Source: Phycisphaerae bacterium (GTDB lineage: Bacteria; Planctomycetota; Phycisphaerae; Sedimentisphaerales; Anaerobacaceae). Taken from it: DNA of 45,997 bases. The notes below the pieces were generated by a model that saw nothing but the letters and a program-made list of their open reading frames with translations, was not told the origin of the DNA and made no database searches. The translations under genes were made by a program, and so were the position numbers. The DNA is taken from the NCBI GenBank assembly GCA_030604525.1, contig JAUVVQ010000015.1:1-45997 (forward strand). The letters are read 5' to 3'. This document shows, in pieces, positions 31,786-41,238 of the stretch; the first letter of the stretch is position 1; each line of letters opens with the position of its first letter.

Positions 31786-32646
31786 TTATTGTGTATTTTC
31801 TTTTTCTGCGAAATAGGAGCTTCGCGCAAATGGCGCTGATATAACCCAGGAGAAGCCCATTTCGTAGGCTTTTTGTTTCCAAGAATCGAATTTTTCAGGT
31901 GTTATGTATTTGATGACATCAAGTGAATTTTTTGAGGGTTTCAGATATTGTCCTATAGTTATTCTGTCACAGCCGACGGAACGTAAATCATTCAGCACTT
32001 TTTTAATTTCATCATCGGTTTCTCCAAGTCCAAGCATAATGGAAGATTTTGTAATAGTGTCGGGGAAGGTGACTTTAGCTTTTTTCAAAAGCCCCAGGGA
32101 GAGGTTGTAATCACCTCCGCTTCTGGCAACCGGATAAAGAGAAGGAACAGTTTCTATGTTATGCGCAAAGACAAATGGAAGAGCCTGGGTGAGGATTTTC
32201 AAAGCTGGTTCCCGGCATTTTTGGAAATCGGGTGTTAAGATTTCGAATTTCATATCAGGGCAGTTTTTTCTTACGGTATTGACGCAATCTCTGAAGTGAG
32301 CGGCTCCGCCGTCGGGCAAGTCGTCTCGGTCAACGCTTGTGATGACCATATATTTTAGTGCCATTTTTTTTGCCAAAGCAGCCAGTCGTTGAGGTTCTGT
32401 TGTGTCCGGCGGTTTTGGTTTACCTGTAGCTACGGAACAAAATTTACAGTTTCGCGTGCAGATATTGCCCAGGATAAGTACTGTTGCTGTTCCTCTTGCC
32501 CAGCATTCGCCACGGTTTGGGCAATTTGCGTTGGTGCAGATAGTCTGCAGGTTCAGCGAGGAGAGTATGTTGTCAGTTGCATTATATTGTTTTCCTGCCG
32601 GTAACGGTCTTTTCAGCCAGGGTGGTAATTTAGTTTTTGTTATCAT
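31786..32646 (-). CDS. lipA: Lipoyl synthase
   Basis: A radical SAM enzyme that inserts two sulfurs into the octanoyl group on lipoyl domains. The auxiliary cluster cysteines are C37, C42 and C48 (CTNANCPNRGEC), the SAM cluster is C63-x3-C67-x2-C70 (CTRNCKFC), and the conserved C-terminal RSSY serine motif is present (APFARSSYFAE). At 286 residues it is full length. Its start overlaps the lipB end by 17 bp, so the two steps of lipoate assembly are coupled. Confidence 0.95.
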   Translation of the reverse strand: MITKTKLPPWLKRPLPAGKQYNATDNILSSLNLQTICTNANCPNRGECWARGTATVLILGNICTRNCKFCSVATGKPKPPDTTEPQRLAALAKKMALKYMVITSVDRDDLPDGGAAHFRDCVNTVRKNCPDMKFEILTPDFQKCREPALKILTQALPFVFAHNIETVPSLYPVARSGGDYNLSLGLLKKAKVTFPDTITKSSIMLGLGETDDEIKKVLNDLRSVGCDRITIGQYLKPSKNSLDVIKYITPEKFDSWKQKAYEMGFSWVISAPFARSSYFAEKENTQ

Positions 32647-33325
32647 ATTCGGTAAGCTCCTCGGAGGAAAAGTGTTTTATAAGCAGTAGTGTTAAATTTT
32701 TTTTTACTTCTGTCATAGGATATTTTTTCCCGGTTTCTTTATAGGCAGAAGTGATTTTAACACCGTTTAGTCCACAGGGGATGAATAGCTCAAAGATAGA
32801 GAGGTCGTTTTGGAAGTTGATAGCCATACCGTGGCAGGTTACAAATTTTGAGATGTGAACTCCGATGGAAGCTATCTTTCTATGTTCTATCCACAGGCCG
32901 GGGAAATCATTCAGCCGTTGTGATTCAAGCGCGAATTGTTGTAGAAGCTGTTTGCCGATTATTTCAAGCTTGGTTATATATTCTCTGATTGTAAGCTGCA
33001 ACTGCTTAAGATTAAGGACAGGGTAGAAGACCAGCTGGCCGGGATTATGAGCGGTAGCTCCTCCTCCTCTTCTGGTTTCGACTATGTCGATTTTTTTCTG
33101 AGAAATGATATTGCGGTTTACGAGCAGTTTGTTTGCACTTTTTCTGGCGCCGAGAGTGATAACAGGTTTGTGCTCGACTATCAGAACGGTGTTGTGTATT
33201 TTATTGAGGTGCCGTTTTTCGCGTAGTTTATATTGGATGTCAAGTATCTGTTTATAGTCAGCTAATCCGCAATCGCAGATTTTAAGCGGGCTGATTTTAG
33301 ATTTTGCTGATTTTAATAGTGTCAT
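32630..33325 (-). CDS. lipB: Octanoyl-[ACP]:protein octanoyltransferase
   Basis: Moves octanoate from acyl carrier protein to lipoyl domains, providing the substrate for LipA. The 231-residue protein contains IVEHKPVITLGARK, RRGGGATAHNPGQLV, the catalytic lysine in RKIASIGV, GMAINFQNDL, and the catalytic cysteine in FIPCGLNGV. Its start overlaps the lpd stop by 4 bp, and its end overlaps the lipA start. The whole lipoate pathway and its E3 enzyme are therefore made together. Confidence 0.93.
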   Translation of the reverse strand: MTLLKSAKSKISPLKICDCGLADYKQILDIQYKLREKRHLNKIHNTVLIVEHKPVITLGARKSANKLLVNRNIISQKKIDIVETRRGGGATAHNPGQLVFYPVLNLKQLQLTIREYITKLEIIGKQLLQQFALESQRLNDFPGLWIEHRKIASIGVHISKFVTCHGMAINFQNDLSIFELFIPCGLNGVKITSAYKETGKKYPMTEVKKNLTLLLIKHFSSEELTEYDNKN

Positions 33326-34680
33326 TTTAATCGGGTGTTTTCTACAGCTTCCTGCAAAGTTTCTGAGAAAGTCGGATGTGGGAAGGATATATTGGTAACT
33401 TTTCCATTTTGGATAATGGTCGTCGCCAGCGATGCCAGTTCTGTTACGATTTGGCCTACCATTGTGATTCCGATGATTTTGTCATCGGTTTTGTTGCGCA
33501 GCGCTCTTACTTCACCGACGATTTCATCCTGGGCAACGGCTCTTCCATTTGCTCTGAAGAAGGCCTTTCCTACGGAGATGTCGATTTCTTCAGCTTTGCA
33601 ATCATTCATCGTTTTTCCTACGGAAGCTATCTCGGGGAAGGCGTAAACGGTTCTTGGAATAATCGAATAATCCGTGATTGTTTTATTTCCACCGGTTGCG
33701 TTAACTGCTGCGATTTCAGCTTCATAGGTTGCACCGTGAGCGAGGTATGTAGTTCCGATGACATCTCCCAGTGCGAAGACGTTCGGTGCGGACGTCTGCA
33801 ATTTTTCGTTTACTTTAATTTCTGAGCCGTTTGTTTCCAGATTCAGATTTTGTATTGTTTCTTTATCGCAGATACTTTTTCTGCCGACAGCTATAAGGAC
33901 TTTTTGCGTTTCGATTTGCTGGCCGTTATCTAACTGCAGCTTTGCTTTGTTGTTATTTTTTAGCAGGGAGCTTACTTTTTGCTTAGTTATTACTTTTATG
34001 CCGAGTTTTTCAAATTCGCGTTTTAGTAACCGTCCTACCCATTGGTCCTCCATTGGGATAAGCTGTTCGAGGGCTTCTATGACAGTAACTTGCGTTCCCA
34101 TAGCGGCATAGAGACAGGCCATTTCGCAGCCGATGACTCCTCCGCCTATGATTATCAGTGATGGAGGCAAGTCAGTTAGTGACAAAGCTTCGTTGCTGCT
34201 TATTACGGTTTGTCCGTCGAATGGTATCTGAGGTAGCTGGATGGGAGCGGAGCCGGTTGCCAGAATTATTTTTTCCGCTTCCAGGTTGATTTGACCTTCG
34301 TCAGTTTTGACTTGTATTTTATTCGGTTCTGTAACTATTGCCCGTCCCTGGATGAGTTTCGCTTTTCCAGCTTTCATTGAAGCGGTCATATCTTTACGGA
34401 GTTTGTCAACTAAGTTGTTTTTTCTCTGCTGGATTGTTTGCCAGTTTGGTTTTACCGATTCAGTTTCGATTCCCATTTTCTCAGCGTTTTTTGCTGCCAG
34501 CAACTGATGAGCTGATGCGAGCAGTGCTTTTAATGGGATGCAGCCCCGGTTCAGGCAGATGCCGCCGAGTGATTCTTTTTCAATGAGTGCTACATTTGCT
34601 CCTTTTTGAGCGCATCTATTAGCAGCCCGGGCCCCGCCTGGCCCGCCGCCGATTACAACGATGTCAAATTTCTCGGTCAT
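33322..34680 (-). CDS. lpd: Dihydrolipoyl dehydrogenase (E3)
   Basis: Reoxidises lipoyl groups of the 2-oxoacid dehydrogenase and glycine cleavage complexes with NAD+. The 452-residue flavoprotein has the FAD motif VVIGGGPGGARAAN, the redox pair C42/C47 in GGICLNRGCIP, the NAD motif IIGGGVIGCEMA near 175, NVFALGDV, and the C-terminal HPTFSE motif with the base histidine. No E1, E2 or glycine cleavage genes are near. It is 104 bp after birA and overlaps lipB, so it may have its own promoter in that gap. Confidence 0.9.
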   Translation of the reverse strand: MTEKFDIVVIGGGPGGARAANRCAQKGANVALIEKESLGGICLNRGCIPLKALLASAHQLLAAKNAEKMGIETESVKPNWQTIQQRKNNLVDKLRKDMTASMKAGKAKLIQGRAIVTEPNKIQVKTDEGQINLEAEKIILATGSAPIQLPQIPFDGQTVISSNEALSLTDLPPSLIIIGGGVIGCEMACLYAAMGTQVTVIEALEQLIPMEDQWVGRLLKREFEKLGIKVITKQKVSSLLKNNNKAKLQLDNGQQIETQKVLIAVGRKSICDKETIQNLNLETNGSEIKVNEKLQTSAPNVFALGDVIGTTYLAHGATYEAEIAAVNATGGNKTITDYSIIPRTVYAFPEIASVGKTMNDCKAEEIDISVGKAFFRANGRAVAQDEIVGEVRALRNKTDDKIIGITMVGQIVTELASLATTIIQNGKVTNISFPHPTFSETLQEAVENTRLK

Positions 34681-34784
34681 AATCTATCCTTCATAATTAA
34701 AGCGCAAATAAGGGAAGCAGATAATATAACAAAATAATGCAGGAAGTAAAGTTAATGATGTTTTACAAGGTAAAGAGTTATCAT

Positions 34785-35573
34785 TTATTTTACGATGGTA
34801 GTGTGAGCGGCATCGAACATACGAACGCCGCCCGTGTCCAACTGGAGGATGAGTCCTTTTTCCGGGTCGAGACCTACGCAGTTTCCTGCGAATTTTTTGC
34901 CGTTGTAAAGCAGTTTCACCCGATGCCCCATCTGGATGCTTAGCCGGCGCCATTTTTGTGTTATTATTTTGCTGTTTTTCTGAGCGGTTTCGAGCCAGTA
35001 GTCGATAGAGGTAAGTAATCTTTTTGCTAATATGATTCGGTCGCAAACCGTGCTGCTTTCGATATCGATGCTTGTTGCGTTATTTTTGAGTTCTGAAGGA
35101 AAGGAATTTTTGTTTTGGTGACAGTTTATTCCAATTCCCAGTATGTAAAATAAAGTGTCGTTGATTTGTTTTGATTCTAATAAGATACCCGCCACTTTTT
35201 TTTTGTTAAGGATTATATCGTTTGGCCATTTGATTTGAGCGTGTATATTTGCCGGTTTTCCGATGGTTTCCGCAACGGCAATGGCAGAGGTCAGAGACAG
35301 CGTTTCTGGTGTGCATTTGGTATCGGCTAAGAGTAGCGAACAAAGTATGCTCAGGTATGGTTTGCTGAACCATTCTGCTCCGGCTCTTCCCCTCCCTTTG
35401 GTTTGTTCTTCGGCGAATATTACCAGCCCATCATTGTTTTTGTTTTTTGCGTATTCAGCGGCGATGTTGTTTGTGCTTGAGGTTGACTTGAAAACGAGGA
35501 TTTTTTTACCGATGCGTTTAGTTTTCAGGTTAGCTTTAATTTTGTCTGGGTCGAGCCGGTCTATTTGAGGCAT
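34785..35573 (-). CDS. birA: Biotin-[acetyl-CoA-carboxylase] ligase
   Basis: Attaches biotin to carboxyl-carrier proteins. The 262-residue protein starts directly at the catalytic domain (VFKSTSSTNNIA) and has the biotinyl-AMP loop GRGRAG (60-65), IKWPNDIILNKKKVAGILLE, and the small C-terminal SH3-like domain. The helix-turn-helix of E. coli BirA is missing, so it is a ligase without the repressor role. It begins 7 bp after nadC. Confidence 0.92.
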   Translation of the reverse strand: MPQIDRLDPDKIKANLKTKRIGKKILVFKSTSSTNNIAAEYAKNKNNDGLVIFAEEQTKGRGRAGAEWFSKPYLSILCSLLLADTKCTPETLSLTSAIAVAETIGKPANIHAQIKWPNDIILNKKKVAGILLESKQINDTLFYILGIGINCHQNKNSFPSELKNNATSIDIESSTVCDRIILAKRLLTSIDYWLETAQKNSKIITQKWRRLSIQMGHRVKLLYNGKKFAGNCVGLDPEKGLILQLDTGGVRMFDAAHTTIVK

Positions 35574-35580
35574 ATTATAA

Positions 35581-36453
35581 TTACCTGTCTAATGCTATAT
35601 CGACCGCTGTTGCCGAATGGGTGATAGCACCCACGGCGATTCTATCTATTCCGCATTGTGCGATAGCGGATACGGTATTTAAAGTGATGTTTCCGGAGGC
35701 CTCGAGCAGCGGTTTTCTTTTTTCCCCGAGCATTTTGTTTTTTATATCGACTGCGTGTTTTAACTGCCACTGTCCCATATTATCCAGCAGCACTATGTCG
35801 ATGCCCGGTATTTTCAGGACATAGTTGAGTTGGTCATCGACGTGGTCAACTTCTACGGCTACGAATTTTACGCCTTTTACATTTCGAGCTTTGGAAATTA
35901 TTTTCTTTAGCTTAGGGTAGAAGTTTCTACCGAGCTGAGCCATGTGATTGTCTTTGATTAGGATTCCGTCGTATAGTCCTATTCGGTGATTGTATCCTCC
36001 TCCACAACGGACGGCGTATTTTTCGAGCAATCTCCATCCCGGGGTGGTTTTTCTTGTATCGTAAATTTTTGCTTTAGTTCCTTGAACGGCCTGGACGTAT
36101 TTTTGTGTAGTGGTAGCTGTTCCACTTAATCTTTGCAGGAAGTTAAGCATAACTCTTTCGGCGCTTAACATTGAGCAAAGGGGTCCTTCAATTACGGCGA
36201 TTTTTCCGCCGATGTGGATTCTGTCACCATCTTTTTTGAAAGCTTTCAGTTTTAGTTTTTTGCTGTATTGTTTGAGGATTTCTCTTGCTATGTCTAATCC
36301 GGCGAGAACTATTTCTTCTCGTGAGATGATGTTTGCTTTTGTGGTGGTATTGTCTTTGAAGAACAATTCACTTGTCAAATCACCCCGGCCTAAGTCTTCT
36401 TTGATGGCCATTTGAATTAAAGGGCGAATTTCCTCAAGAGTTAGTTTTCTCAT
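35581..36453 (-). CDS. nadC: Nicotinate-nucleotide diphosphorylase (quinolinate phosphoribosyltransferase)
   Basis: Makes nicotinate mononucleotide from quinolinate and PRPP in NAD synthesis. The 290-residue protein shows KEDLGRGDLTSELF, LNFLQRLSGTATTTQKYVQ, YDTRKTTPGWRLLEKYAVRCGG with the substrate-binding Arg residues, NHRIGLYDGILIKDNHM, VEVDHVDD and LLDNMG, ending IAVGAITHSATAVDIALD. It follows uvrB by 1 bp. nadA and nadB are not in the window. Confidence 0.95.
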   Translation of the reverse strand: MRKLTLEEIRPLIQMAIKEDLGRGDLTSELFFKDNTTTKANIISREEIVLAGLDIAREILKQYSKKLKLKAFKKDGDRIHIGGKIAVIEGPLCSMLSAERVMLNFLQRLSGTATTTQKYVQAVQGTKAKIYDTRKTTPGWRLLEKYAVRCGGGYNHRIGLYDGILIKDNHMAQLGRNFYPKLKKIISKARNVKGVKFVAVEVDHVDDQLNYVLKIPGIDIVLLDNMGQWQLKHAVDIKNKMLGEKRKPLLEASGNITLNTVSAIAQCGIDRIAVGAITHSATAVDIALDR

Positions 36454-36454
36454 T

Positions 36455-38467
36455 TTACCTCACTTTCTTTTTAGTTTTGCTTTTGCTGATTATAATAAGC
36501 TCTGGCAGTTCTTTAAGCTCTTTTAGCTGTTTTTTTAATACAGCGGCCCTTTCGAAGTCGAGATTTTCAGCGGCTTCAAGCATTTCTTTTTCAATTTGTG
36601 CAGCCAGCTCAGTCTTTTCGAATTCGTTGTCACCCAGCCGGATTGCCTGTTTCGCTGTTTTCCTTGCTTTTATCTGTTCAGACAAGGTTTTGCGAATTTC
36701 CTTCTTTATAGTTGCAGGGGTGATATTGTGTTCTTTGTTGTATTCTAATTGAATTTTACGTCGTCTATCGGTTTCGTCAATAGCTTTTTTCATAGATTTG
36801 GTAACCTTGTCAGCATAGAGGAAGACAGCAGCATTGACATTTCTTGCAGTTCTTCCGATGGTTTGTATTAGAGAAGTTTCGCTTCTGAGGAATCCTTCTT
36901 TGTCAGCATCGAGTATTGCGACCATAGAAACTTCCGGCAGGTCCAGGCCTTCTCTTAGCAGGTTTATTCCTACTAAAACATCGAAGTTTCCGGTTCTCAA
37001 ATCACGTAGTATTTCCACTCTTTTTAGTGTGTTAATTTCGCTGTGCAGATAACGGCATTTGAAGCCCTTTTTTTCGATATAGTCAGCCAGGTTTTCAGAC
37101 ATTTTTTTTGTCATTGTAGTAACAAGTGTGCGTTCTTTTGCCTGGACTCTTTTTTTGATTTCGTGTAGTAGATGTTTGACCTGAGTTTTGGCTGGTTTGA
37201 CGAAGATTTTCGGGTCGATTAATCCGGTTGGTCTTATTATTTGCTCAACGACTTCGTTCTCACACTTTTCCATCTCAAATGGTCCCGGTGTAGCAGAGGC
37301 GAAGATAACATTTGACCATTTTTGCTGGAATTCTTCAAAGTTCAATGGTCTGTTATCCAAAGCGCTTGGCAGTCTGAAGCCGTGGTTGATAAGGACTTCT
37401 TTTCTTTTTCTGTCACCTGCCCACATTGCTTTTAACTGTGGTATGGTAACGTGTGATTCGTCTATGAATAGTAAGAAGTCATCGTTGAAATAGTCGAGGA
37501 GGGTATATGGTTTTGCCCCCGGCGGCAGTCCTGATAGATGTCTTGCATAATTTTCGATACCACTGCAGTAACCTACTTCCTGGAGCATTTCGATATCATA
37601 GTTTGTGCGAGCTTGGAGCCGCTGTGCTTCAAGTAGTTTGCCCTGTTGTCTTAATTCCTGGAGTCGTTGGGCTAATTCAGCTTTGATGGTTTTTAGTGCG
37701 GGTTTGATTTTCCTGTCAGGGGTGATGTAATGCTGTGCCGGATAGATGAAGATTTGTTTTTCCTGTGCAAGAGTTTCGGCAGATACAGGATTTATATAGC
37801 TGATATTTTCAATTTCATCGCCGAAGAATTCGATACGAACAGCGAAGGATTCGTACGAGGGGTAGATTTCGAGAACATCTCCTCTAACTCTGAAAGTTGC
37901 TCTCTGGAAATCGATATCGTTTCTGTTGTATTGCAGGTCAGCCAGTTTTCCGAGCAGATTGTCTCTTTGGATAGCGTCTCCTACTCTTAGGGTTAGGACG
38001 CCGGCTTTGTAGTCTTCTGGAGAGCCAAGTCCGAAGATACAGGATACGGAAGCGACGACAATGACGTCGTTTCGTGTCATAAGTGATGTGGTGGTTGATA
38101 AACGCAGCCGGTCGAGGTCATCGTTTTTCGAGGCGTCTTTTTCGATATATATGTCTCGCTGCGGGATATATGCTTCCGGCTGGTAATAGTCGTAATAGCT
38201 GACAAAATACTCGACTGCATTATCGGGGAATAGTTCTTTAAATTCTTCATATAATTGTGCAGCGAGGGTTTTGTTGTGAGATATTACAAGAGTTGGGCGG
38301 TTGAATTGGGCGATTATATTTGCCATTGTGAAGGTTTTTCCGCTGCCTGTAACTCCGAGCAAGGTCTGGCACTGCCTGGAGTGTTCCAGCCCCTTTAGGA
38401 GTTGAACAATTGCCTGCGGCTGGTCGCCTGCGGGTTCGAACGAACTGTTAAGTTTAAATCCGGACAT
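36455..38467 (-). CDS. uvrB: Excinuclease ABC subunit B
   Basis: The helicase-like damage-verifying subunit of nucleotide excision repair. The 670-residue protein has Walker A GVTGSGKT (38-45), the beta-hairpin region [21 protein letters not shown] that grips damaged DNA, DESH-type motif II (FIDESHVT), the helicase motifs [15 protein letters not shown] and [12 protein letters not shown], and a C-terminal UVR/UvrC-binding motif ([20 protein letters not shown]). It heads the tight - strand group uvrB-nadC-birA. UvrA and UvrC are elsewhere. Confidence 0.96.
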   Translation of the reverse strand: MSGFKLNSSFEPAGDQPQAIVQLLKGLEHSRQCQTLLGVTGSGKTFTMANIIAQFNRPTLVISHNKTLAAQLYEEFKELFPDNAVEYFVSYYDYYQPEAYIPQRDIYIEKDASKNDDLDRLRLSTTTSLMTRNDVIVVASVSCIFGLGSPEDYKAGVLTLRVGDAIQRDNLLGKLADLQYNRNDIDFQRATFRVRGDVLEIYPSYESFAVRIEFFGDEIENISYINPVSAETLAQEKQIFIYPAQHYITPDRKIKPALKTIKAELAQRLQELRQQGKLLEAQRLQARTNYDIEMLQEVGYCSGIENYARHLSGLPPGAKPYTLLDYFNDDFLLFIDESHVTIPQLKAMWAGDRKRKEVLINHGFRLPSALDNRPLNFEEFQQKWSNVIFASATPGPFEMEKCENEVVEQIIRPTGLIDPKIFVKPAKTQVKHLLHEIKKRVQAKERTLVTTMTKKMSENLADYIEKKGFKCRYLHSEINTLKRVEILRDLRTGNFDVLVGINLLREGLDLPEVSMVAILDADKEGFLRSETSLIQTIGRTARNVNAAVFLYADKVTKSMKKAIDETDRRRKIQLEYNKEHNITPATIKKEIRKTLSEQIKARKTAKQAIRLGDNEFEKTELAAQIEKEMLEAAENLDFERAAVLKKQLKELKELPELIIISKSKTKKKVR

Positions 38468-38477
38468 TTATTTCCGT

Positions 38478-38511
38478 GCTTACCCGCCTGTGCGGGCACA
38501 AGTTTTTTTTT
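38478..38511. repeat. GC hairpin followed by T-run in uvrB upstream spacer
   Basis: CCCGC (38483-38487) pairs with GCGGG (38492-38496) around CTGT, with flanking GTG/CAC pairs, and a run of nine T follows (38503-38511). It looks like a terminator on the + strand, but no + strand gene ends here; uvrB begins just to the left on the - strand. It may be a dispersed intergenic repeat like that near 329-350. The rest of 38512-38711 shows no gene. Confidence 0.4.
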
Positions 38512-38711
38512 ATGAGCCGCCTTTGGTCCGCATTCGGCGGGACGAGCTGCCTGTCAGAGAATTAAAGTTTTTAGCAATCTTAAGTTAGCCCTATAGCTTA
38601 TTTAGTATTTATTTTACGGTTTAAACGGAAGAAACTCAAGGGTTAAGAGAAAATCTGATTTATAAGAGAGCAGGGATATGTGTTTTAGTGGGGCTTGGCT
38701 CGTTTGACTTA

Positions 38712-39512
38712 TTATTTTGCTATTGCTTTTGTGGTATCAGGATATGTTATTGCTATTAACAGAGCTTTTCCATAGCGTTTCCAGATGGTTTTTTCATTGA
38801 GCTTGTGGTCATCCGGTTTTAGTTCGAGCGTTATAACTGGTATATTTAATTCGCTTCCTGCGAATGAGCCGAGTGAGCCGGGCAAAGCCCCGAGTTTTTT
38901 GACCGGCAGGTCGGTTAGTTTAGCCATTTGATAGGCCATATTTTTTGCCGGGCCATCGTAATCAATACATCCATAGGGTTGGTGAATGCTGATGATTCTC
39001 TGCGGTTTGTGTTTTGTTATGAGTTTTTGTATAACACGAGCTTCCGGCTCTGAGAGCCCGTCGAGGCCGTGAGTGTTTGAGTTAAGATGGTTAGCAGTGG
39101 CAAAATTTCTGTTCAGGTCTATGCCCCGGGCGTTAAGCCGGCTGTTGTGTGCAAGTCCATCCGGATTGGCGACGGGAAGCAGAACTACTTTTCGCCCGAG
39201 CAGGAGATGTGAGTTTTTTTCCAGGTATTTTTGTAGCTGACGAACCAATTTGGTACCTGCCGGTTCGTCACCGTGAATTGTTGAGAGGATAAAGGTTGTT
39301 TGCGGACCTTGACCAAGTATGACACATTGGATAAGTCTTTTCTCGACAGATAATCCGACCGTTTGTTGTTCGATTTTCAGCAGCGGGCGGCGGCGTGTAG
39401 AAAATAAATCAGAGATTCCGGTGAAGTTTCGGCATCCAGCAGTTGCAGCTCCAATAATTATCAGGAAAATTGACAGAAGTATATGCTGCTTGATGCAGGT
39501 TTTGGTATTCAT
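38712..39512 (-). CDS. M14-family zinc carboxypeptidase/murein peptide amidase-like lipoprotein
   Basis: A 266-residue exported protein. A hydrophobic signal (ILLSIFLIIIGAATAGC) ends in a probable lipobox cysteine. The mature part is a small M14 domain with the zinc ligands in TIHGDEPAG (His, Glu) and the later His in IISIHQPYG, the LPVANPDGL and RGIDLNRNF motifs, and the catalytic Glu in VITLELKPD. Size and motifs recall MpaA-type murein peptide amidases. ATG 39512 is chosen; a TTG at 39536 is possible. It faces away from lhgO. Confidence 0.82.
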   Translation of the reverse strand: MNTKTCIKQHILLSIFLIIIGAATAGCRNFTGISDLFSTRRRPLLKIEQQTVGLSVEKRLIQCVILGQGPQTTFILSTIHGDEPAGTKLVRQLQKYLEKNSHLLLGRKVVLLPVANPDGLAHNSRLNARGIDLNRNFATANHLNSNTHGLDGLSEPEARVIQKLITKHKPQRIISIHQPYGCIDYDGPAKNMAYQMAKLTDLPVKKLGALPGSLGSFAGSELNIPVITLELKPDDHKLNEKTIWKRYGKALLIAITYPDTTKAIAK

Positions 39513-39677
39513 AAACGTTTTGGGGGATAAAAACAATTGTTTGCTTAGGATTATAAGTTTTTTTTTGCTTGGCTCAAGGGGAAAATATATAAATTGAGGT
39601 TTGAGAATATCCTGCCGGATGCTATATTAATACGGTTTTGTAAGAGCCGGGAGAGTCTGCGAAACAGAGTCGTGAGC

Positions 39678-39718
39678 TTGACATCAGGGTTACGAAGTGC
39701 GACAATTTGCTATTGTCG
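39678..39718 (+). promoter_or_regulatory. lhgO promoter with overlapping operator-like inverted repeat
   Basis: Consensus TTGACA (39678-39683), a 17-nt spacer and GACAAT (39701-39706), giving a start near 39713 and a 45-nt leader before lhgO. A perfect 7-bp inverted repeat CGACAAT-TTGCT-ATTGTCG (39700-39718) covers the -10 box and the start site, which is where a repressor would block transcription. Confidence 0.6.
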
Positions 39719-39757
39719 GCATTTGTATTTTTATTATTTTTTGAAGGGTTGGTATAA

Positions 39758-40987
39758 ATGAGCCCACAAGTTGATTTTGATGTAGTTGTAATAGGAGGTG
39801 GTATAGTAGGTCTGGCCTCGGCCTATAAGATTAGTCAAAACAATCCCGGGGTCAGCATTGGAGTTATTGAGAAAGAGGACCGCCTGGCGGCTCATCAGAC
39901 AGGTCATAATTCAGGTGTTATTCATTCCGGGTTATATTATAAGCCCGGGTCAACGAAGGCCAGGACCTGCAGGCAAGGGCGTGAGGAGCTGTTGGTTTTT
40001 GCGAAGAAATATAAGCTGCCTTATGAGGTTTGCGGCAAGCTCATAGTTGCCACGAAGAGGAAGGAGCAGGAGAATCTGGATAAGATATTTCAAAATGGCA
40101 CCGATAACGGGATTGAAGGCATAGAAAGGATAGACTCTGAGCAGATAGAGCAGATAGAGCCGTTCTGCAGGGGGGTTGCCGGGGTAAGAGTTCCGGGTGC
40201 AGGGATTATAGATTTCCAAGCAGTTGCGGAGAAGCTCGGAGAATTGATAGAGGGACAGTCGGCTGATAATAAGATTTTACTTTCCAATGAAGTAGTTGGG
40301 CTGGAAAGACACGACTTTTTCACAAATGTTATAACGACGGAGAGGAGTTTTAAGACCAGGTATATTGTGAATTGTGCGGGTCTTTACAGTGACAAGGTAG
40401 CAAAGATGGATAATGTTGCCACTGATATCAGGATTGTTCCGTTTCGCGGGGATTATTATAAGTTGAGTGAGGAAGCGGCTGGAAAGGTTAAACATCTGAT
40501 ATATCCGGTAGCTGACCTGGATTTGCCGTTTCTTGGAGTTCATTTTAGCCGCAAGGTTGATGGTACGGTTGAGTGTGGGCCGAATGCTGTTTTCTCTTTT
40601 AAAAGAGAAGGTTATCGAAAGACCGATTTTAGTTTTAGAGATTCCTGGGATTCATTGAGCTTTCCCGGCACATGGAAATTGTTTTTAAAACACAGTATTT
40701 ATGGATTGGGCGAGTACAGCAGGGCGTTTAGCAAGAAGCTTTTACTCATCAAACTAAAGAGATTAATCCCTTCTTTGGAGCTTGATGATATAAGCCGGGG
40801 CAGTTCAGGCATTCGTGCTCAGGCGGTGGATTCGGCGGGACGGCTGATTGACGATTTTCAGATAATCAAAGCTGGCAACGCTATCCATATACTCAATGCA
40901 CCGTCTCCTGCAGCAACGGCTTCATTAGCTATAGGCAGTTACGTGAATGAGGTTGCCAGCGATTACTTTGACCTTAAAGGGTTGTGA
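39758..40987 (+). CDS. lhgO: L-2-hydroxyglutarate oxidase-like FAD protein
   Basis: A DAO-family flavoprotein of 409 residues that oxidises L-2-hydroxyglutarate to 2-oxoglutarate, handing electrons to quinone or oxygen in characterised members. FAD motif DVVVIGGGIVGLASAYKI at the N-terminus, then HQTGHNSGVIHSGLYYKPGS with the conserved His/Tyr, VPGAGIIDF, NCAGLYSDKVA, RIVPFRGDYYKL, and a GIRAQAVD stretch near the end, all match LhgO. AAGGG lies 9 nt before the ATG. It is a single-gene unit between an M14 peptidase and priA. Confidence 0.88.
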   Translation: MSPQVDFDVVVIGGGIVGLASAYKISQNNPGVSIGVIEKEDRLAAHQTGHNSGVIHSGLYYKPGSTKARTCRQGREELLVFAKKYKLPYEVCGKLIVATKRKEQENLDKIFQNGTDNGIEGIERIDSEQIEQIEPFCRGVAGVRVPGAGIIDFQAVAEKLGELIEGQSADNKILLSNEVVGLERHDFFTNVITTERSFKTRYIVNCAGLYSDKVAKMDNVATDIRIVPFRGDYYKLSEEAAGKVKHLIYPVADLDLPFLGVHFSRKVDGTVECGPNAVFSFKREGYRKTDFSFRDSWDSLSFPGTWKLFLKHSIYGLGEYSRAFSKKLLLIKLKRLIPSLELDDISRGSSGIRAQAVDSAGRLIDDFQIIKAGNAIHILNAPSPAATASLAIGSYVNEVASDYFDLKGL

Positions 40988-41238
40988 TGTATTTTTCATA
41001 ATAGTGGTATAGGTTTAAAATTGCGGGACTAAGCAATTACGATTTCTGTTTTTATGGTAGCCTCGGCGGTTGTGGCTTTTGGCAGCAGTAAGTGGATGTC
41101 CTGTTTCTATAAGTGCAGGGCACAGGGCGAGGAGGTCAGAGAAGGGGGCTAATGCTGTTTGTCAGTCCGGGTGTTGTCAGGAGAGCGCAAAGGCGGAATG
41201 AGAAGGTTTTTTGTAATTTTTAAAAGGGTTGTAACTAA

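Noticed and set aside
38478-38511. Terminator of a + strand transcript
   Set aside because: No + strand gene or promoter precedes it; only uvrB on the other strand begins next to it.
41054-41152. 32-codon frame before priA
   Set aside because: No ribosome site and no conserved features; composition matches the surrounding spacer.
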